This document shows, piece by piece, positions 25,721 to 40,982 of a stretch of DNA of 64,000 bases (the stretch's first letter is position 1; each line of letters opens with the position of its first letter). Both the position numbers and the translations under genes were made by a program. The notes below the pieces were generated by a model that searched no databases, was not told where the DNA came from, and was given only the letters and a program-made list of their open reading frames with translations. Source of the stretch: Rutidosis leptorrhynchoides (taxonomy: Eukaryota > Streptophyta > Magnoliopsida > Asterales > Asteraceae); contig NC_092339.1 of NCBI RefSeq assembly GCF_046630445.1, positions 78,763,501 to 78,827,500 on the forward strand, written 5' to 3'.

Positions 25721-26320
25721 GTAACTTAATGTCTATCATTTTTTTCACCGTTAATATCTTTTTAATATATAAATTATATACTACGCAATATTTATAGTAC
25801 ATTAAAAATTTATCATAGAACGTAACATTAGTAAAATATAAGTTATGTTATTTTAGAATTATTGTATACAATTATTTTTTGAATAAAAGTATAACCCGCG
25901 AGTTTAATTTTAAAAAAGATGTTAGTCATTTTAGCAAAATAATGGTACTCGGGGGAGTCGTTATATATAATTAATACGGAGTATTATAATAGTTATACTG
26001 TCCCATTTAAAAAAAAAAAATTAATTTGAGTAACTTTTAGATGATTTACTAATTTTTAATAGTAGCCTTTTAAATTAGTTTCTCCTCATCTTTTAATATT
26101 AAAAATACTAAATTGCCCTTACTTATTTGTTTTATGAAAAAACAACTAATAATATAACACTGTGTACTTGAAACTTTCGAATGTATATAGTTCCTAAATT
26201 AAAGGATCAATAATATATATAGTTCCTAAATTAAAGGATCAATAATATTTAAAAACTACTACAAATTTATACTTCCGAATGTATACAGTTGTGAATGTAT
26301 ATAATTTTAATTTAAATACA
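25721..26320. other. AT-rich intergenic DNA with a short tandem repeat
   Basis: No gene. A 33-bp unit (ATATAGTTCCTAAATTAAAG followed by GATCAATAATAT) is repeated twice in tandem at about 26186-26250. Confidence 0.6.
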
Positions 26321-26321
26321 T

Positions 26322-26396
<75 letters not shown>

Positions 26397-26445
26397 ATCC
26401 TTAAATAACTTTCAACCACAATCAAGAAAAACTTTTTGGTTTATA

Positions 26446-26530
<85 letters not shown>
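26321..26530. repeat. (TA)n and (TG)n microsatellites
   Basis: TA tract at 26321-26391, then a compound (TG)n-(TA)n tract at 26444-26530. Reading frames over these are artefacts. Confidence 0.95.
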
Positions 26531-26532
<2 letters not shown>

Positions 26533-27204
26533 GCAGGATCAATGGGGAAGTAACCAATCGGGGGGAAGTGGAGGAAAGCAAAAAAAAAATTTCTTCGTAT
26601 TTTTGGAATTTTTTTTAGACATCAAGATCACACGAAAATATGAACATTTAGAAAAGACACTTCGTGATGAATGTTATTATTTAGGCAAGAAAACGATCGA
26701 CAAAAACAACATTCAAGATAATATTGATCGTGAAGAATGTTAACGTTTTTTTTCTTCATGTTTTGTGAAGTAAAATTTAGCCCGATTTAGAGTTTAGAGT
26801 TTAGGGTTTAGGGTTTAGGGTTTGGTGTTTTGGGTTTATTCCATAAACCCAAAACCCCAAACCCTAAACCCTAAACTCTAAACCGAGTCGTGTTAAAAAC
26901 TCAATCTAAATCTTAAATCTAAACCCTAAATCTAAACCCTAAACCCTAAATTTCTAAACTCTAATATCTAAACCCTATAAACCCTAATATCTAAAACCTC
27001 AACATACGCTCGAAAAACACGATAATTGTTATATTTTACTTCTTCGAGCTTTTTTCCGTCAAAATAAAAACATTTATCACAAAGTGTCTTTATTAAATGT
27101 TTATATTTTTATCCAATCTATAATGTTCGTGAACAAAGTTTTTTCAAAAAACGAAAAAAAAAGTTTTGCTTCCCCCCGATTGGTTACTTCCCTCTTGATC
27201 CTAC

Positions 27205-27208
<4 letters not shown>
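26530..27208. mobile_element. Foldback MITE with telomere-like inner arms
   Basis: The ends are long inverted repeats: GGGAAGTAACCAATCGGGGG at 26554-26573 is matched, inverted, by CCCCCGATTGGTTACTTCCC near 27173-27192. The centre (about 26795-26885) is an inverted pair of plant-telomere-like motifs: TTTAGGGTTTAGGG reads into TTTGGGTTTATTCC, then back out as AAACCCAAAACC and AAACCCTAAACCC. It is embedded in TA microsatellite, so the target duplication cannot be defined. It is non-coding. Confidence 0.7.
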
Positions 27209-27266
<58 letters not shown>

Positions 27267-27368
27267 GTATATGTATATATATATACGTATACGTATATAT
27301 ATATATATATATACGTATACGTGTATATATATATATACATATACGTATATATATATATATACATATAC

Positions 27369-27462
<94 letters not shown>

Positions 27463-27472
27463 ATATATATAT
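27209..27472. repeat. (TA)n microsatellite with ACGTATA variants
   Basis: About 260 bp of TA repeat containing TACGTATA and TACGTGTA variants, between the foldback element and the LTR start. Confidence 0.95.
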
Positions 27473-30154
27473 TGAGACGACCCGTCTTAATCCATAAGGA
27501 CGAATACAATAACATATGGATACATTGCGAGGTATTTGACCTCTATATGATACATTTTACAAACATTGCATTCGTTTTTAAAAGACTTCATTACATCGAA
27601 AGATGACAGACATGCATACCATTTCGTAATATCCAACTATAAATGACCTAAGCTGTCATTTACTTAATCATAATCTTTATTGAACTCAACGACTTGAATG
27701 CAACGTCTTTTGAAATATGCCATGAATGACTCCAAGTAATATCTTTAAAATGAGCAAATGCACAACAGAATATTTCTTTAATACCTGAGAATAAACATGA
27801 TTTCAAGTGTCAACCAAAAGGTTGGTGAGTTCATTAGTTTATCATCAATATTCATTTCCATCATTTTTAATAGACCACAAGATTATTCATTTCCATTTCT
27901 CATAAATATACATCCCATACATAGAGATAAAAATCATTCATATGGTGAACACCTGGTAATCGACCTTAAGAAGATGCATATAGAATATCCCCATCATTCC
28001 GGGACTCCCTTCGGACATGATAAATTCAAAGTACTAAAGCAGTTCAAATTCTCTGACTGGGGCTTGTTAGTGCCCATAGATCTATCTTTAGGATTCGCGT
28101 CAATTAGGGGCCAGTTCCCTAATTCTTAGATTACCAGACTAAAAAGGGGCATATTCAATTTCGATCATTCAACCATAGAATGTAGTTTCGATTACTTGTG
28201 TCTATTTCGTCAAACATTTATAAAAACGCATGTATTCTCAGTCCCAAAAATATATATTGCAAAAACATTTAAAAAGGGAGCAAATGAAACTCACTATACT
28301 GTATTTCGTAGTAAAAATACATATGACGTCATTGAACAAGTGCAAGGTTGGCCTCAGATTCACAAACCTATATTAAGTATATATATTCATATGTTGGTCA
28401 ATATCTGTCTAACAATTTAGGTCAGGTCATAGTGTATCACAATCCTAATGCTCGAGACCGATATACAAAAGTCTTTAAAAAAATCACTTTGACCCAAAAT
28501 GACATCCAAAATCTATACATGATTATTATATAACTTAAATATAGTCATTTTATATATTTAAATATATTTAACAGATTTTATTAGAATAAATAATATAAAT
28601 CATTTATTAATAAATAAAAATTCATATTAAAATTTATATATAATAAAAATATACTTTTATATATCATAAGTAATAAAATTTATAAAGCTCACTTAATATC
28701 ATAAAAATATAGTGGTATGTATTATTAATGTAATTATATTACATGTGATAAAATATCTTTGTATCACATATTTAAATAATATTGATAATAATAATAAATA
28801 AAGGTTGTATTATTTTGTAATAATAATAATTATTACTATTCTACTAATAATAATAACAATATTTATATTTACTAACGATGATATTAGTTATGATAAAATG
28901 ATAATTCTAATCATGATAATTTTAATAATAATGTTACTTTTTAATATTAACTGTAATAACAATATTTTATAAAATAATAATTCTATTCAAAATGATAATT
29001 TTTAATAATAATAATACTAATATGATAATAATAATGATATTTTATAATAACAATGATATTTCTATTAAAAATGATAATTTTAATAAAAATAATAGTTTTA
29101 ATATTAATTATACTTTTAATAATAAATATAACGATAAAAATAATATAATGGTAGTTTTGATGAAAATATTAATTATTTTAATAATAATACTAATACTAAT
29201 AATAATAATAATAATAATATTGATAATATTAATAATAACCTTAATGATAATAACGATAGTAATAACAATAACAATTTTTAATGATAATACTTATATTAAT
29301 AATGATAATGATAATAATAATAATAATATTAATTATTAGATAATAATAATAATTACGATAATAACGACGATAACGATAACGATAACGACGATCGTAATAA
29401 TAATAATAATCATTTTAATAATAATACTAAAATTAAAGATAATTCAGTTGACTATATCTTTTAATCCGTTCATCGAAATCACACGATTCCTAAATGAAAA
29501 GTTATTGATTTTTCGCCAGCTTTCCAACGACATGCATATCATATACCTTATCTGTAACGACCCTACTTTTTCCATTATCTTTTACCGTTAATTATTTAAC
29601 GACCGTTAACTGTTATTCGTTCCACGTCATTTCTATGACCTATATTATTATATTTGTAATAATATATTAATTATTATGTGTTATATGGATATTTGTATTC
29701 ATATCTTTAATTGTACGTTTCTACGTGTCGCGGATTTCTATCCGGCGAATCTTTTCGGTTTTCAAACCAACGGTCGAGCTTTTGGGATTTTTAAGTCCTA
29801 ATTATTTTAAATATGATATTTTAATGTCATATAATCATATATAGTGTTTATATATTTTATCCGTCGCGTAGCTGTTATCTCTCCGATAAATTAATCGCGT
29901 AGTTGCGTTTTCGCGTTTCGGGCTTCGATCGGGCGTTCGGGCCACAAGCAATTAGTAATTTATCAATTTTGGGCCATAAAAGGGGCCCACCCTCTTTCTA
30001 GAGCCGGCCATCACCCCATGGGGAGGGGGTGTATGTGCCATTTTTCCAAACTAGTGATTTTATGGAACAAAACCTAGTTTTCACTCCTCATTTCACATTC
30101 TAATTTTTTTTTGTGTGTTTCTCCTCTCCTTGCTCTCCTAGCCATCACCACTAG

Positions 30155-30205
<51 letters not shown>

Positions 30206-31574
30206 TTAACCAAATATTAATTGGATCAAGAAGCTTTAATCATCAACGGATTCCTCTCTTCGATCTCTACACACTCATACCATTCGATTCTTGATTAGGG
30301 TATAAACCCTAACCCTAGATTTTTAATTTTTCTTTATTTTTCTGTATTTGATTATATTTTAATAGTATGATGATTACTTGTTGTTGTAATGGTGTTTGTA
30401 TGCATAGAATTACTCATAAACACATGTATTCGGTTTGATAAAATTGGGACAGCAGCTATTTCGTGTATTTCTGATATTGTGACTGTTATAAAAGTTAAAA
30501 TAAAGTATCTAGATGAGTTCCTCTTATCAATACATTAATTTTAGACTCCGGATTCATGTCGTTTCGATTCCCGGAGCCCTAGATATGATCAAAGTGGTAT
30601 TTTGTTAAGATTGAAATGTGATATTGGTATGAACCAGGTTTGGTCCGACTTTGTGACCATATTTGGTGACTTTAGGGTGTGTTAGTGTGTTAGGATCAAT
30701 GATGGGACGAACTTTCATGTTCGGGTCATCTAAATCCGAGCCACGAATCACCCGTTGCGTCTAAAAGACGATTTTGATTGAATTAAAGTTTCAAGTGATG
30801 TCTTGGCTGATCACCACGACTTGTGGGCTGTTCTTGGTGTGTTCTTGAGTGTACCGAAGTGTCGGGTGGTTTGATTAGGCGGAGATATATGTAAGGCTCG
30901 CCGAAAACCGACCCACGGGGCTCAAGATACGACCCGATGAACTTTTGATTTAAAACTTGTGATTAATTATTAAACTTATGATATAAATAGTGAATTTCAT
31001 TATCATTTAATTACTTATGATATAAAAAGTAATTATTATAATTTAAGACTTATGATATATATTTATTATATCATTTAATTATTACTTATGATTTAATTAA
31101 CATTTTAATTAAACTTATGATTAACAATACTTTTATTATTAATGGAAAATACTTATGATAAGTGTTAAACTTATATTATAAGATTATTATTATAAGACTT
31201 ATAATAAAGATTAATTAATTATTTAATTATTATAAGGCTTAGTTATTATTTAATTATAATTTAATTATTAAATACTTATGATTTAATAATTATAATTAGA
31301 AACTTATGATATGATTAATAATTCATTATTAATTAATAATACTGATGACATGATTTAAAATTTATTATTAATTAATAATACTTATATTATGACTAATATT
31401 TAATTAATTAATTAAATACTTATGTTATATTAATTATATCATTTAAACTTATGTTAACTTTAATAATTCATTTTAATTTAATTAAACTTATGTTATGACA
31501 TAATTATACATATTTAACTTTAACTAACATTACAACTTATATTATTATTATAACTTATACTTTTAAAATTAATG

Positions 31575-31650
31575 TTGACTATGTTTGACCGAGGTTGACT
31601 TTTGAGTTGACTTCCGGTTGACTTTGACTTTCAGTTGACTTTTGTTGACT
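31575..31650 (+). promoter_or_regulatory. Cluster of eight TTGAC W-box cores in the solo LTR
   Basis: Within 76 bp there are eight TTGAC cores, all in the same orientation (for example TTGACTATGTTTGACC). TTGAC(C/T) is the binding core of WRKY factors. The density suggests stress-responsive control of this LTR family. A simple TTGACT-derived minisatellite is the alternative reading. Confidence 0.5.
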
Positions 31651-31836
31651 TTCTAAATAAGGAAACTTTTCCAACTTAAAACTTTCTAAAAATAGAAACT
31701 TTCTAAATTTGGAAACTTTCCAAAAATAGAAACTTTCCAAAAATAGAAACTTTCCTAAAATAGAAACTTTCCAAAAATAAAAACTTTCCAAAAATGGAAA
31801 CCTGCTAAAAATAGAAACTTTCTAAAAATAGAAAGT
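31651..31836. repeat. 17-bp minisatellite (AAAAATAGAAACTTTCC)
   Basis: About ten imperfect copies of a 17-bp unit follow the W-box cluster directly. Confidence 0.85.
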
Positions 31837-33313
31837 GTGTGTCCGTACGCTGTTCCGATCAAACCGATGCATGTTGAGTATTGTTCTATGACTACTTGCA
31901 ACATGTACAATAGCTATCATACTAAGACTTGACCTAAGTTAGTTATTTATATCGACCTTCATTATTTATAGGTCGGCGTTGTGATCATTCCTGATCACTT
32001 TACTTCATTTGCTGTTCGCATATTTGTACGGTTACTTTGTTTGCTATTAAGGTGAGTTATATTCCTATTTTTCTATTTTAAATCTTTTGGGATGAGAATA
32101 CATGCAATTTATTTTATATTTTGGACACTTGTGGAAGTTGGCTTAAATTATTCATTGTGAGTTGAACAAAAATATTCCCTAGTCTGGTAACTGTAATCAC
32201 TGGTTTCTACTAGTAAACGCGAATCCTACGGATAGATCTATCGGGTTTGACAACCCCATTTCGAGCTAGTCGCGCTAGCAATTTATAATCGGAATGTTTA
32301 GTACTTCGTAATTGGTTGTAGATACACTTGTTCGGTGTATATTATTTATTGTGTTTGGCAAGGGTAAATAAATGGTTAAGTGGTTACCAGGTGGCTCACG
32401 GTAAATGGAATAATGTTTTTATATGTTTTCTAGCATATAATTTTGTGGTCCAAAAAGGAGTTTTTTTTTATGTTTTCAAACATAAATTTTTACGGTTTAA
32501 ATTAAATATTGTTTGCAATATTAAACCTATAATTCACTCAATATTTTTTGTTGACAGTTACTCGCATGTTTTATTCTCAGGTTCATGATTGATTGCTTCC
32601 GCTATGCTTAGAGAGTCTGCATATTTATGAAGGCAGCTTTTGTTAAACAATAACTTGCATTCTATTTTGATACATTTAATAGTGGATGATGTTGACTTTG
32701 TTTTGGTCAACTTTTGGTTAAGTAATAATGTATGGTTTTTCCTAAACTTACATATTTTGATAGGTTTCCTTTATAGGAAATCATTTTTAAATAAAGAATG
32801 CAAGATTATTTATTAAATTCATATAGAGTTATGATCAAGCTGTGGGACCAAGATAACGATGGTCGTCAAGTGTACTTTGACGGGTCGTTAAATTATCTCA
32901 AAAGCATTTGTATTTAATTCATGATATATCATCAAGTATTTAACGACAATAATAAGCATACAAGCATGCATAATCATTTATACTCGAGCACTAGTCAGGG
33001 ATACACTATTAATATATAAAAGTTAAGATACGAGTGCTCACATATCAATATTGAGATTCAATATTGCAGGAAAGTACGTAGACGCAACGGAGATGATAAA
33101 CACTAGGTTGACCTCAAAAGCTATTCCCTGAACCATACCCATAATCTCCATAGCTATAATCCATAATTTCCTTAGCTCTATCCTACTCGAAAAATCCGTT
33201 TTGAAAACACTCAAGCAGAACCTCGTCGTAGTATTTATGTTTTAATACTAATAATAATAATACTACTAATAATAATAATAAGATTAATACTAATAATAAT
33301 AATCTTAATAATA

Positions 33314-33382
<69 letters not shown>

Positions 33383-33456
33383 TAAATTATAAATATAATA
33401 CGGAGTAATATAGATGGATATTGATATGTGTGTGTGCAATTCAGTGAACGAGTTCG

Positions 33457-33532
33457 CTTTTATAGACAATTCCTGAAATCACACTCCATGCGATCGCATG
33501 AGATTCGGGTGTGATGCTCATGCGATCGCATG
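33457..33532 (-). promoter_or_regulatory. Palindrome-pair plus TATA promoter module (LTR at 27473-35027)
   Basis: Two 14-bp perfect palindromes CATGCGATCGCATG at 33487-33500 and 33519-33532. Exactly 22 nt after the nearer one, on the minus strand, comes TATAAAAG (33457-33464). The same arrangement recurs in the Athila-type LTRs. Confidence 0.7.
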
Positions 33533-33940
33533 AGAGCACCTGACAGCTAATTCGCATTATAATTGATCTGCCGACACTCAAATAATAACATTAATAATAA
33601 ATATATATTTAATTCATAGAATTAATTATATATTATATTATATTCACGTGCATAGTTGACCTGTAATTTTTGTTCCAATGACTTGTACATTGTCACGTGA
33701 CTAATGTCCTGGTTTCGGTTTTTCGAACGACGTTTCGTACGCTTAGAAAACTAGCACTTTACGTTCGCGACGTGTACCTTTATCAATAATTAGACTTATA
33801 TCACCAATAATTATATTAATTGAAATGTAACTTATTTATTTGAGTGTTTTGGTCATTTATTTCTATAAATCAACGTCTCTTTATTTATCAAAGTCTATTT
33901 AATTTAAAACGTTTTATATCTAAGTTAATATTATATTTTG

Positions 33941-33990
<50 letters not shown>

Positions 33991-35027
33991 TCATCATTTA
34001 AAATATAAACTTGTACACATTATATATATAATTGAAATATTTATCTAATAATATAATATTTAGTTTTCAAAACTAATTATATTTTAAAGTTCATTTATAA
34101 TAGAAAAATATTATGTCGTATCACGTTTACGTTTTTGAAACACTATATATATAGTTGTAATTTATAATATAAGCTTTAATTAAATCCTTCAAAATTCATA
34201 AACAAATTATCTTATAAAACGTTTTAATAATAAAGTTCTTTTTAAACTGAAAATGTTTCTGTACGTTTGAAACTCAATCAAGTAAATATGATAATTTTAC
34301 TTTTCAAAACTAAATATATTTAAGAATCATAATGGAAATCGTTATATCATAAAACGTTTCAGAAGAGTAAAATTATATATGCTCATAATAGGTTTCAAAA
34401 TTTTAAATTACAGTTTATTAGTGAAGCATGGGATAGAGTTCAAAGGTTAAATAAACGTATGAAATCATTTTAAGGTAAAACATCGATATCTATTTTCTAA
34501 GTTATCTATATTCCATAACTTTACTTTCACATTAAATATTATGAGAGCTAACAATTACTGTATCAAAAGTCACGAGGAAAATATTGAAAAGTATGAATTG
34601 AAAATCAAACAGGAACCTCTAATAACCCTTGTCTAGTTTTCGTTAATTGACACATTTGTTCTTATTTGTAAATCACTTTACCAATTATTTCGAATATCGT
34701 TAAAAAGAACAGATTTCTTAAATCGCAGTGGACCTCACAACAGAGACCTGTAATCCAATCACAATGTATCTGATAATTCAATCATTTGATATTATCTTTT
34801 AATTCCGTCGATAATTATATTAAATATGTATTGAAACAAATACGTTCATGTAAAGTATTATACATCTATTACTTTGTTAACGTTTTCAATTAATATAACT
34901 ATATCTTATATATATACGTATTTATACTCATAAATGTCCGTGAATCATCGAGCACAGTCAAAGGGTAATTGATTACATGAACACAGTTCAAAGTTTTTGA
35001 GATTTCAACATTACAGACTTTGCTTAT

Positions 35028-36534
<1,507 letters not shown>

Positions 36535-38499
36535 TGTGACGACCCGAAAATTTTCGACCAAATTTAAACTTGATCTTTAATTAATTTCGACACGATAAGC
36601 AAAGTCTGTAATATTGAAGTCTCAAAAAAAACTTGGAACTGTGTTCATGTATACATTTGACCTTTGAACTATTCATATGGATTCAGTGAACCTTTGACTA
36701 TTCCCGACGATTCACGAACAATTATTTGTAAATAAATATGTACAGATATACACATATATAAATGTAAATAAATATAATAATTGGAAATGATAAAATGTAA
36801 TCGTTTGAATTAAGAATTATTATTATTATTATATATCATTTAATTAATAACATGTAATGTTAATATCTAATATAATAAATTTAATTATAAGTTAAACTAT
36901 AATTGTTACAGTAATATTATTATTACTTTCAATATTAACATCTATATTAGTGATAATAACATTATTATAAAAATGGATATGAATATAAATTGTTATATTA
37001 TTATTACTAATATTATCGTAGTTAGTATTATTATCAGTATCATTAATGATATTATCATCATCATTATTATTATAGTTAAAAACATTAATATAATAAAAAT
37101 AATACAGTTTAATATGGTTATCATTAATAATATTAATATATATAACATATAGTTATGAAATCGGATATGTAAAAATTGTTATATTGATTTTTTTTATTAT
37201 TATCATTAAAAATATTAATATTATTATAATTAATAGTAATATTAGTATTATGGAAAATAAAAACATTACTACCATTTTATATTTAATATCAATATCAATA
37301 TCTAATATCATTATAATTAATATAACTTTTATTAGTGATATTATAATTAATATACATTTAATTATTATTTACATTAAAATTAGGATTAATATCATTTTTA
37401 TTATTACTAGTATTAAGATTATATATTATCAATATTATTATTAATAGTATCATTATCATTAATATTAATAGTAATATTATTATTAATATTGTTAATATTA
37501 TTATAATACTAGTATTTGTTTATATTAACAATATAATTATTATTAATATACTTATAAATTACTAAAATAAATTTGATATATCAAACAGTTATATAACAAC
37601 AAGTATCTGCTATGCATCGTTTTCATCTACAGATTTCTTTCCTTCTTTATCCTATTTTTGTCTCTGATCCTGATAAAGCATTTGTACGAATCGGTTTCAA
37701 AGTCACGATAGCAAACAAAGGTTGTTGAAGGTCGATATCTGTTATACTTTTTTATTGTATTTTTTGTACCTGATGGAGCAATATTGGTCGACCATTATCT
37801 TCTATAAGTCATTTGATTACAGTTGTTAATCGATACCATACGACTTACATCATCAATTATCAATTTCAATCACCTTTTACAGCCTTAAATTTGATTGAAT
37901 TTAGAAGAAACTTTGAAGAACCCAGTCGCTATCCTCTGTTCGTGAAATCAAATTACATTAGCCCAAACACGAATCAAATTGCAAAAACTATTGATGCAGT
38001 ATTGTTAGGAATTATTCACTCAAACAAACTGCAAATTCTCAATCTCCAATTCTTTCTAACGAATTCCAATTTTCGAGTCAATGTTTTGGATTAAAAAGTC
38101 AACCGAAAGTTCTTTAATCAAATTCGAGATACCTATTTTGAATCAAGTCCAATTATTGATTTCAGAAGTTTCGTTAAACAATTTGATATCTGTTTCATGT
38201 TATGATTATAACCTGTAAGTGTCTAGAAGTCAAGATGATGATTTGAGTTATTTTTTTTCTTTGCGATAAACAACAGAACTGATTAAGTTCATTTAATTAT
38301 TTTTTTTGCTCTCTGATTAATTCCAAAACGATTATAAACTAGTTATTGTCTGTGTCAATACCACCTCCAAAACAAATTCAAAACCTTGATGTTATGGTTG
38401 GATTTTTTGGTTGATTTATAAATGAGGAAGAAGAAGAGGTTATATAAATACAGTTTATAAACAACTGTGAGGATTTTAAAACAGATAAATGGGCAACAG

Positions 38500-38561
38500 T
38501 CCAATGGTCCGAGGTGTTTTCGGGTTTTCGAGAGGTTGAGGGTTCGAGTCCTGGCGGTAGC
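38500..38561 (+). other. tRNA-like segment inside the LTR (plus-strand LARD)
   Basis: Contains the perfect B box GGTTCGAGTCC and an A-box-like TGGTCCGAGGTG 33-34 nt before it. It is followed by a CTTTTTGAGCTTT motif that is also next to the tRNA-like segments at 14453 and 22773, so all three are homologous by position. Confidence 0.65.
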
Positions 38562-38604
38562 ATTCTTTTTGAGCTTTTCTTCAAGGTTGAACTCTTTTAT
38601 TTTC

Positions 38605-38614
38605 ATCATCATCA

Positions 38615-38711
<97 letters not shown>

Positions 38712-38757
38712 TACTATTGTTACTATTGTTATTATTATTGTTATTATTATTATCATT
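38605..38757. repeat. (ATT)n microsatellite
   Basis: More than 40 ATT units with ACT and GTT variants at the right end. Frames that read as long Ile or Tyr runs are artefacts. Confidence 0.95.
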
Positions 38758-39098
38758 ATTATTATTAGTAGAAAAACTATGATTTAGTTATTGTTATAAT
38801 TACTGTTATTATTATTACTATCATAATTATTATTATCAGTATTATAATTATTGATATTATCATTATAATCAAATACAACTTTTATTACTAATAATAATAT
38901 GATTATTTTATCAAATAAATATTATGTATATAAAGATATACTTATAAGTAATATTACATATAAGTATGTACTAATCATAATAACAATTTTTATATAAATA
39001 CTAATATATAACAAATTATGTATTTTTAATATAAAACTAAACAGATATATATATGATAATATAACTATATAAATATTAACCATTTTGAATATATATAC

Positions 39099-39183
<85 letters not shown>

Positions 39184-40147
39184 ATTTAATAAATATGAAT
39201 TCGTTCGATTACGATTATATGTATTAATATATATACAAATGATATAGGTTCTTGAATCCGAGGCCAACCCTGCATTGTTCAATATCGTCATATGTATTTT
39301 TACTACAAAATACATTATGTGAGTTTCATTTGCTCCCTTTTTAAATGCTTTTGCAATATATATTTTTGGGATTGAGAATACATGCGCTGCTTTTATAAAT
39401 GTTTTACGAAATAGACACAAGTAATCAAAACTACATTCTATGGTTGGATTATCGAATCAAATATGCCCCTTTTTTGCTTGGTAGCCTAAGAATTAGGGAA
39501 ATGGCCCCTAATTGACGTGAATCCTAAAGATAGATCTATGGACCTTGACATGTCCCATTCAGGTTACAAATGCTTTAGTACTTCGATTATCATGTCTGAT
39601 GAGAGTCCCGGAATGATGGGGATATTCTATATGCATTCTGTTAGTTCGGTTATCAAGCGTTCACCATATGAATGATTTTTATCTCTATGCCGTGCAAAAT
39701 GCCTGATATGAGATTATGTTTATGAGAAATGGAAATAAAAATCTTGTGGTCTATTAAATTATGGAAATGATTGATTACGATAAACTAATGAACTCACCAA
39801 CCTTTTGGTTGACACTTTAAAGCATGTTTATTCTCATGTATGAAAGAAATCATCCGCTGTGCATTTGCTCATTTTAGAGATATTACTTGGAGTCATTCAT
39901 GACATATTTCAAAAGACGTTGCATTCAAGTCGTTGAGTTCAATAAAGATTATTATGACAGATTAGGTCAATTATTGTTGGATATATTATGAAATGGTATG
40001 CATGCCTTCAACTTTTGATGAAATGAAAGTTTGTCTTTTAAAAATTAATGCAATGTTTGAAAAATGTATCATATAGAGGTCAAGTACCTCGCGATGTAAC
40101 CAAATGTAATGTATTCGTCCAGATGGATTAGGACGGGTCATAAAAGT

Positions 40148-40159
40148 TGGTATCAGAGC
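40148..40159 (+). promoter_or_regulatory. Primer binding site (initiator tRNA-Met) of the plus-strand LARD
   Basis: TGGTATCAGAGC lies 7 nt after the 5' LTR end and is identical to the site of the minus-strand LARD. Confidence 0.9.
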
Positions 40160-40531
40160 AGCGGTCTTAGCAAACCAGGTCTTGCATTAGTGTGTCTAAC
40201 TGATAGTCATTAGAATGCATTAGTGAGTCTGGACTTAAACCGTGTCTGCATGTCAAAAGTTTTGCTTATCATTTCGTGTCGAAAATTATTTGCTTATCAT
40301 CCTTAAAGTCTAGACACGTCTTACTGTCTCTATTGCATAGACCGTGTATAGATAAACTCATATCTTAGCTTATCTGTTATTGTTACCTTTGCCTGACAGT
40401 TTCCGTAGATTCCTCCATAACTTATGGGATTTTAGTATTATATATGCATATGTAAATTATGTATTGCAGGGTACTAATCTACATCCTATAATCTATTTTC
40501 TTACCGAAAATCCTTCATCTGATCATACGAG

Positions 40532-40977
40532 ATGAATCCCTCAACCAGTTCGAGTCCCTCAGATTCCGATAGCTATTTCGATAATTATTCTGACAGCTAT
40601 TCCAATATGGAGTTTCACCTAAGCTCCGAAAGTAGTGTCACCAGAATGAATCAACAAATCATCCATCCCCAATTCATCTGATGGGTTCGTAGTCGACTTA
40701 ATCAATGGAGACGAGAAGAAGACGATACTTTCCATTCACCACATTCCCCTCTTGGCAAAGAACCTGAAGCACTTACTGGCGAACCTGTTCGTAATACTAT
40801 TTTCTCTCTCATTTTCAGAATATCTCACCACGATTATATCCTATCTAAAATTCTAAACCTTATTCATCCACTCGTTCCGACCGACAATCATCCCGGAATA
40901 ATGGAAAAAGTCAACGAGCTTCGCGCCCGAGTTGTAGTCTTGGAAAATATGGTGCAAAACGTACCAGATTCAACAAC
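40532..40977 (+). other. Gag-like vestige of the plus-strand LARD
   Basis: A degraded coding-like stretch homologous to 20280-20765, starting MNPSTSSSPSDSD and containing an LRARVVVLENMVQN coiled-coil-like piece. Position and composition fit the N-terminal part of a Ty3/Gypsy gag. Broken fossil; the Athila element is inserted at its end. Confidence 0.5.
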
Positions 40978-40982
40978 ATCAC

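Larger units (their letters stand above)
29553..32892 (+). mobile_element. Solo LTR (3340 bp) with TTATC target duplication
   Basis: Starts TGTAACGACCC, ends GGGTCGTTAAA, and is flanked by TTATC at 29548-29552 and 32893-32897. No primer site or internal region follows, so the element was reduced to a single LTR by recombination between its LTRs. It contains a CAT trinucleotide run (30153-30202), an AT-rich ACTTATGATA-like repeat field (about 30950-31560), a TTGAC cluster (31575-31650) and a 17-bp minisatellite (31651-31836). Confidence 0.85.
27473..35027 (-). mobile_element. LTR of a LARD/Tekay-like element, minus strand, split by a solo LTR and cut by an Athila-type LTR
   Basis: The low end TGAGACGACCCG and the next ~900 bp match the R/U5 side of the LARD LTRs. 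The high end matches the U3 start up to CATTACAGACTTTGCTTAT, where an Athila-type LTR begins at 35028. About 65 bp of the LTR start are missing in the window and probably lie beyond it. Removing the solo LTR at 29553-32892 leaves ~4.2 kb. It contains a palindrome-TATA promoter module at 33457-33532 and AAT microsatellites at about 33240-33382. No coding sequence. It is a broken fossil, older than everything inserted into it. Confidence 0.75.
36535..40140 (+). repeat. 5' LTR of the plus-strand LARD
   Basis: 3606 bp from TGTGACGACCCGAAAATTTT to GGATTAGGACGGGTCA. It contains a tRNA-like segment (38500-38561), an ATT microsatellite (38605-38757) and a TA microsatellite (39103-39178). The last ~900 bp is the block conserved among all LARD-type LTRs here. 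Confidence 0.88.

Noticed and set aside
26795-27000. True telomere or chromosome end
   Set aside because: The TTTAGGG units are few, inverted about a centre and flanked by transposon arms, so this is an interstitial feature of a MITE.
31579-31791. 70-codon minus-strand frame with repeated FYFWKVS-like units
   Set aside because: It is the translation of the 17-bp minisatellite in the solo LTR, not a repeat protein.
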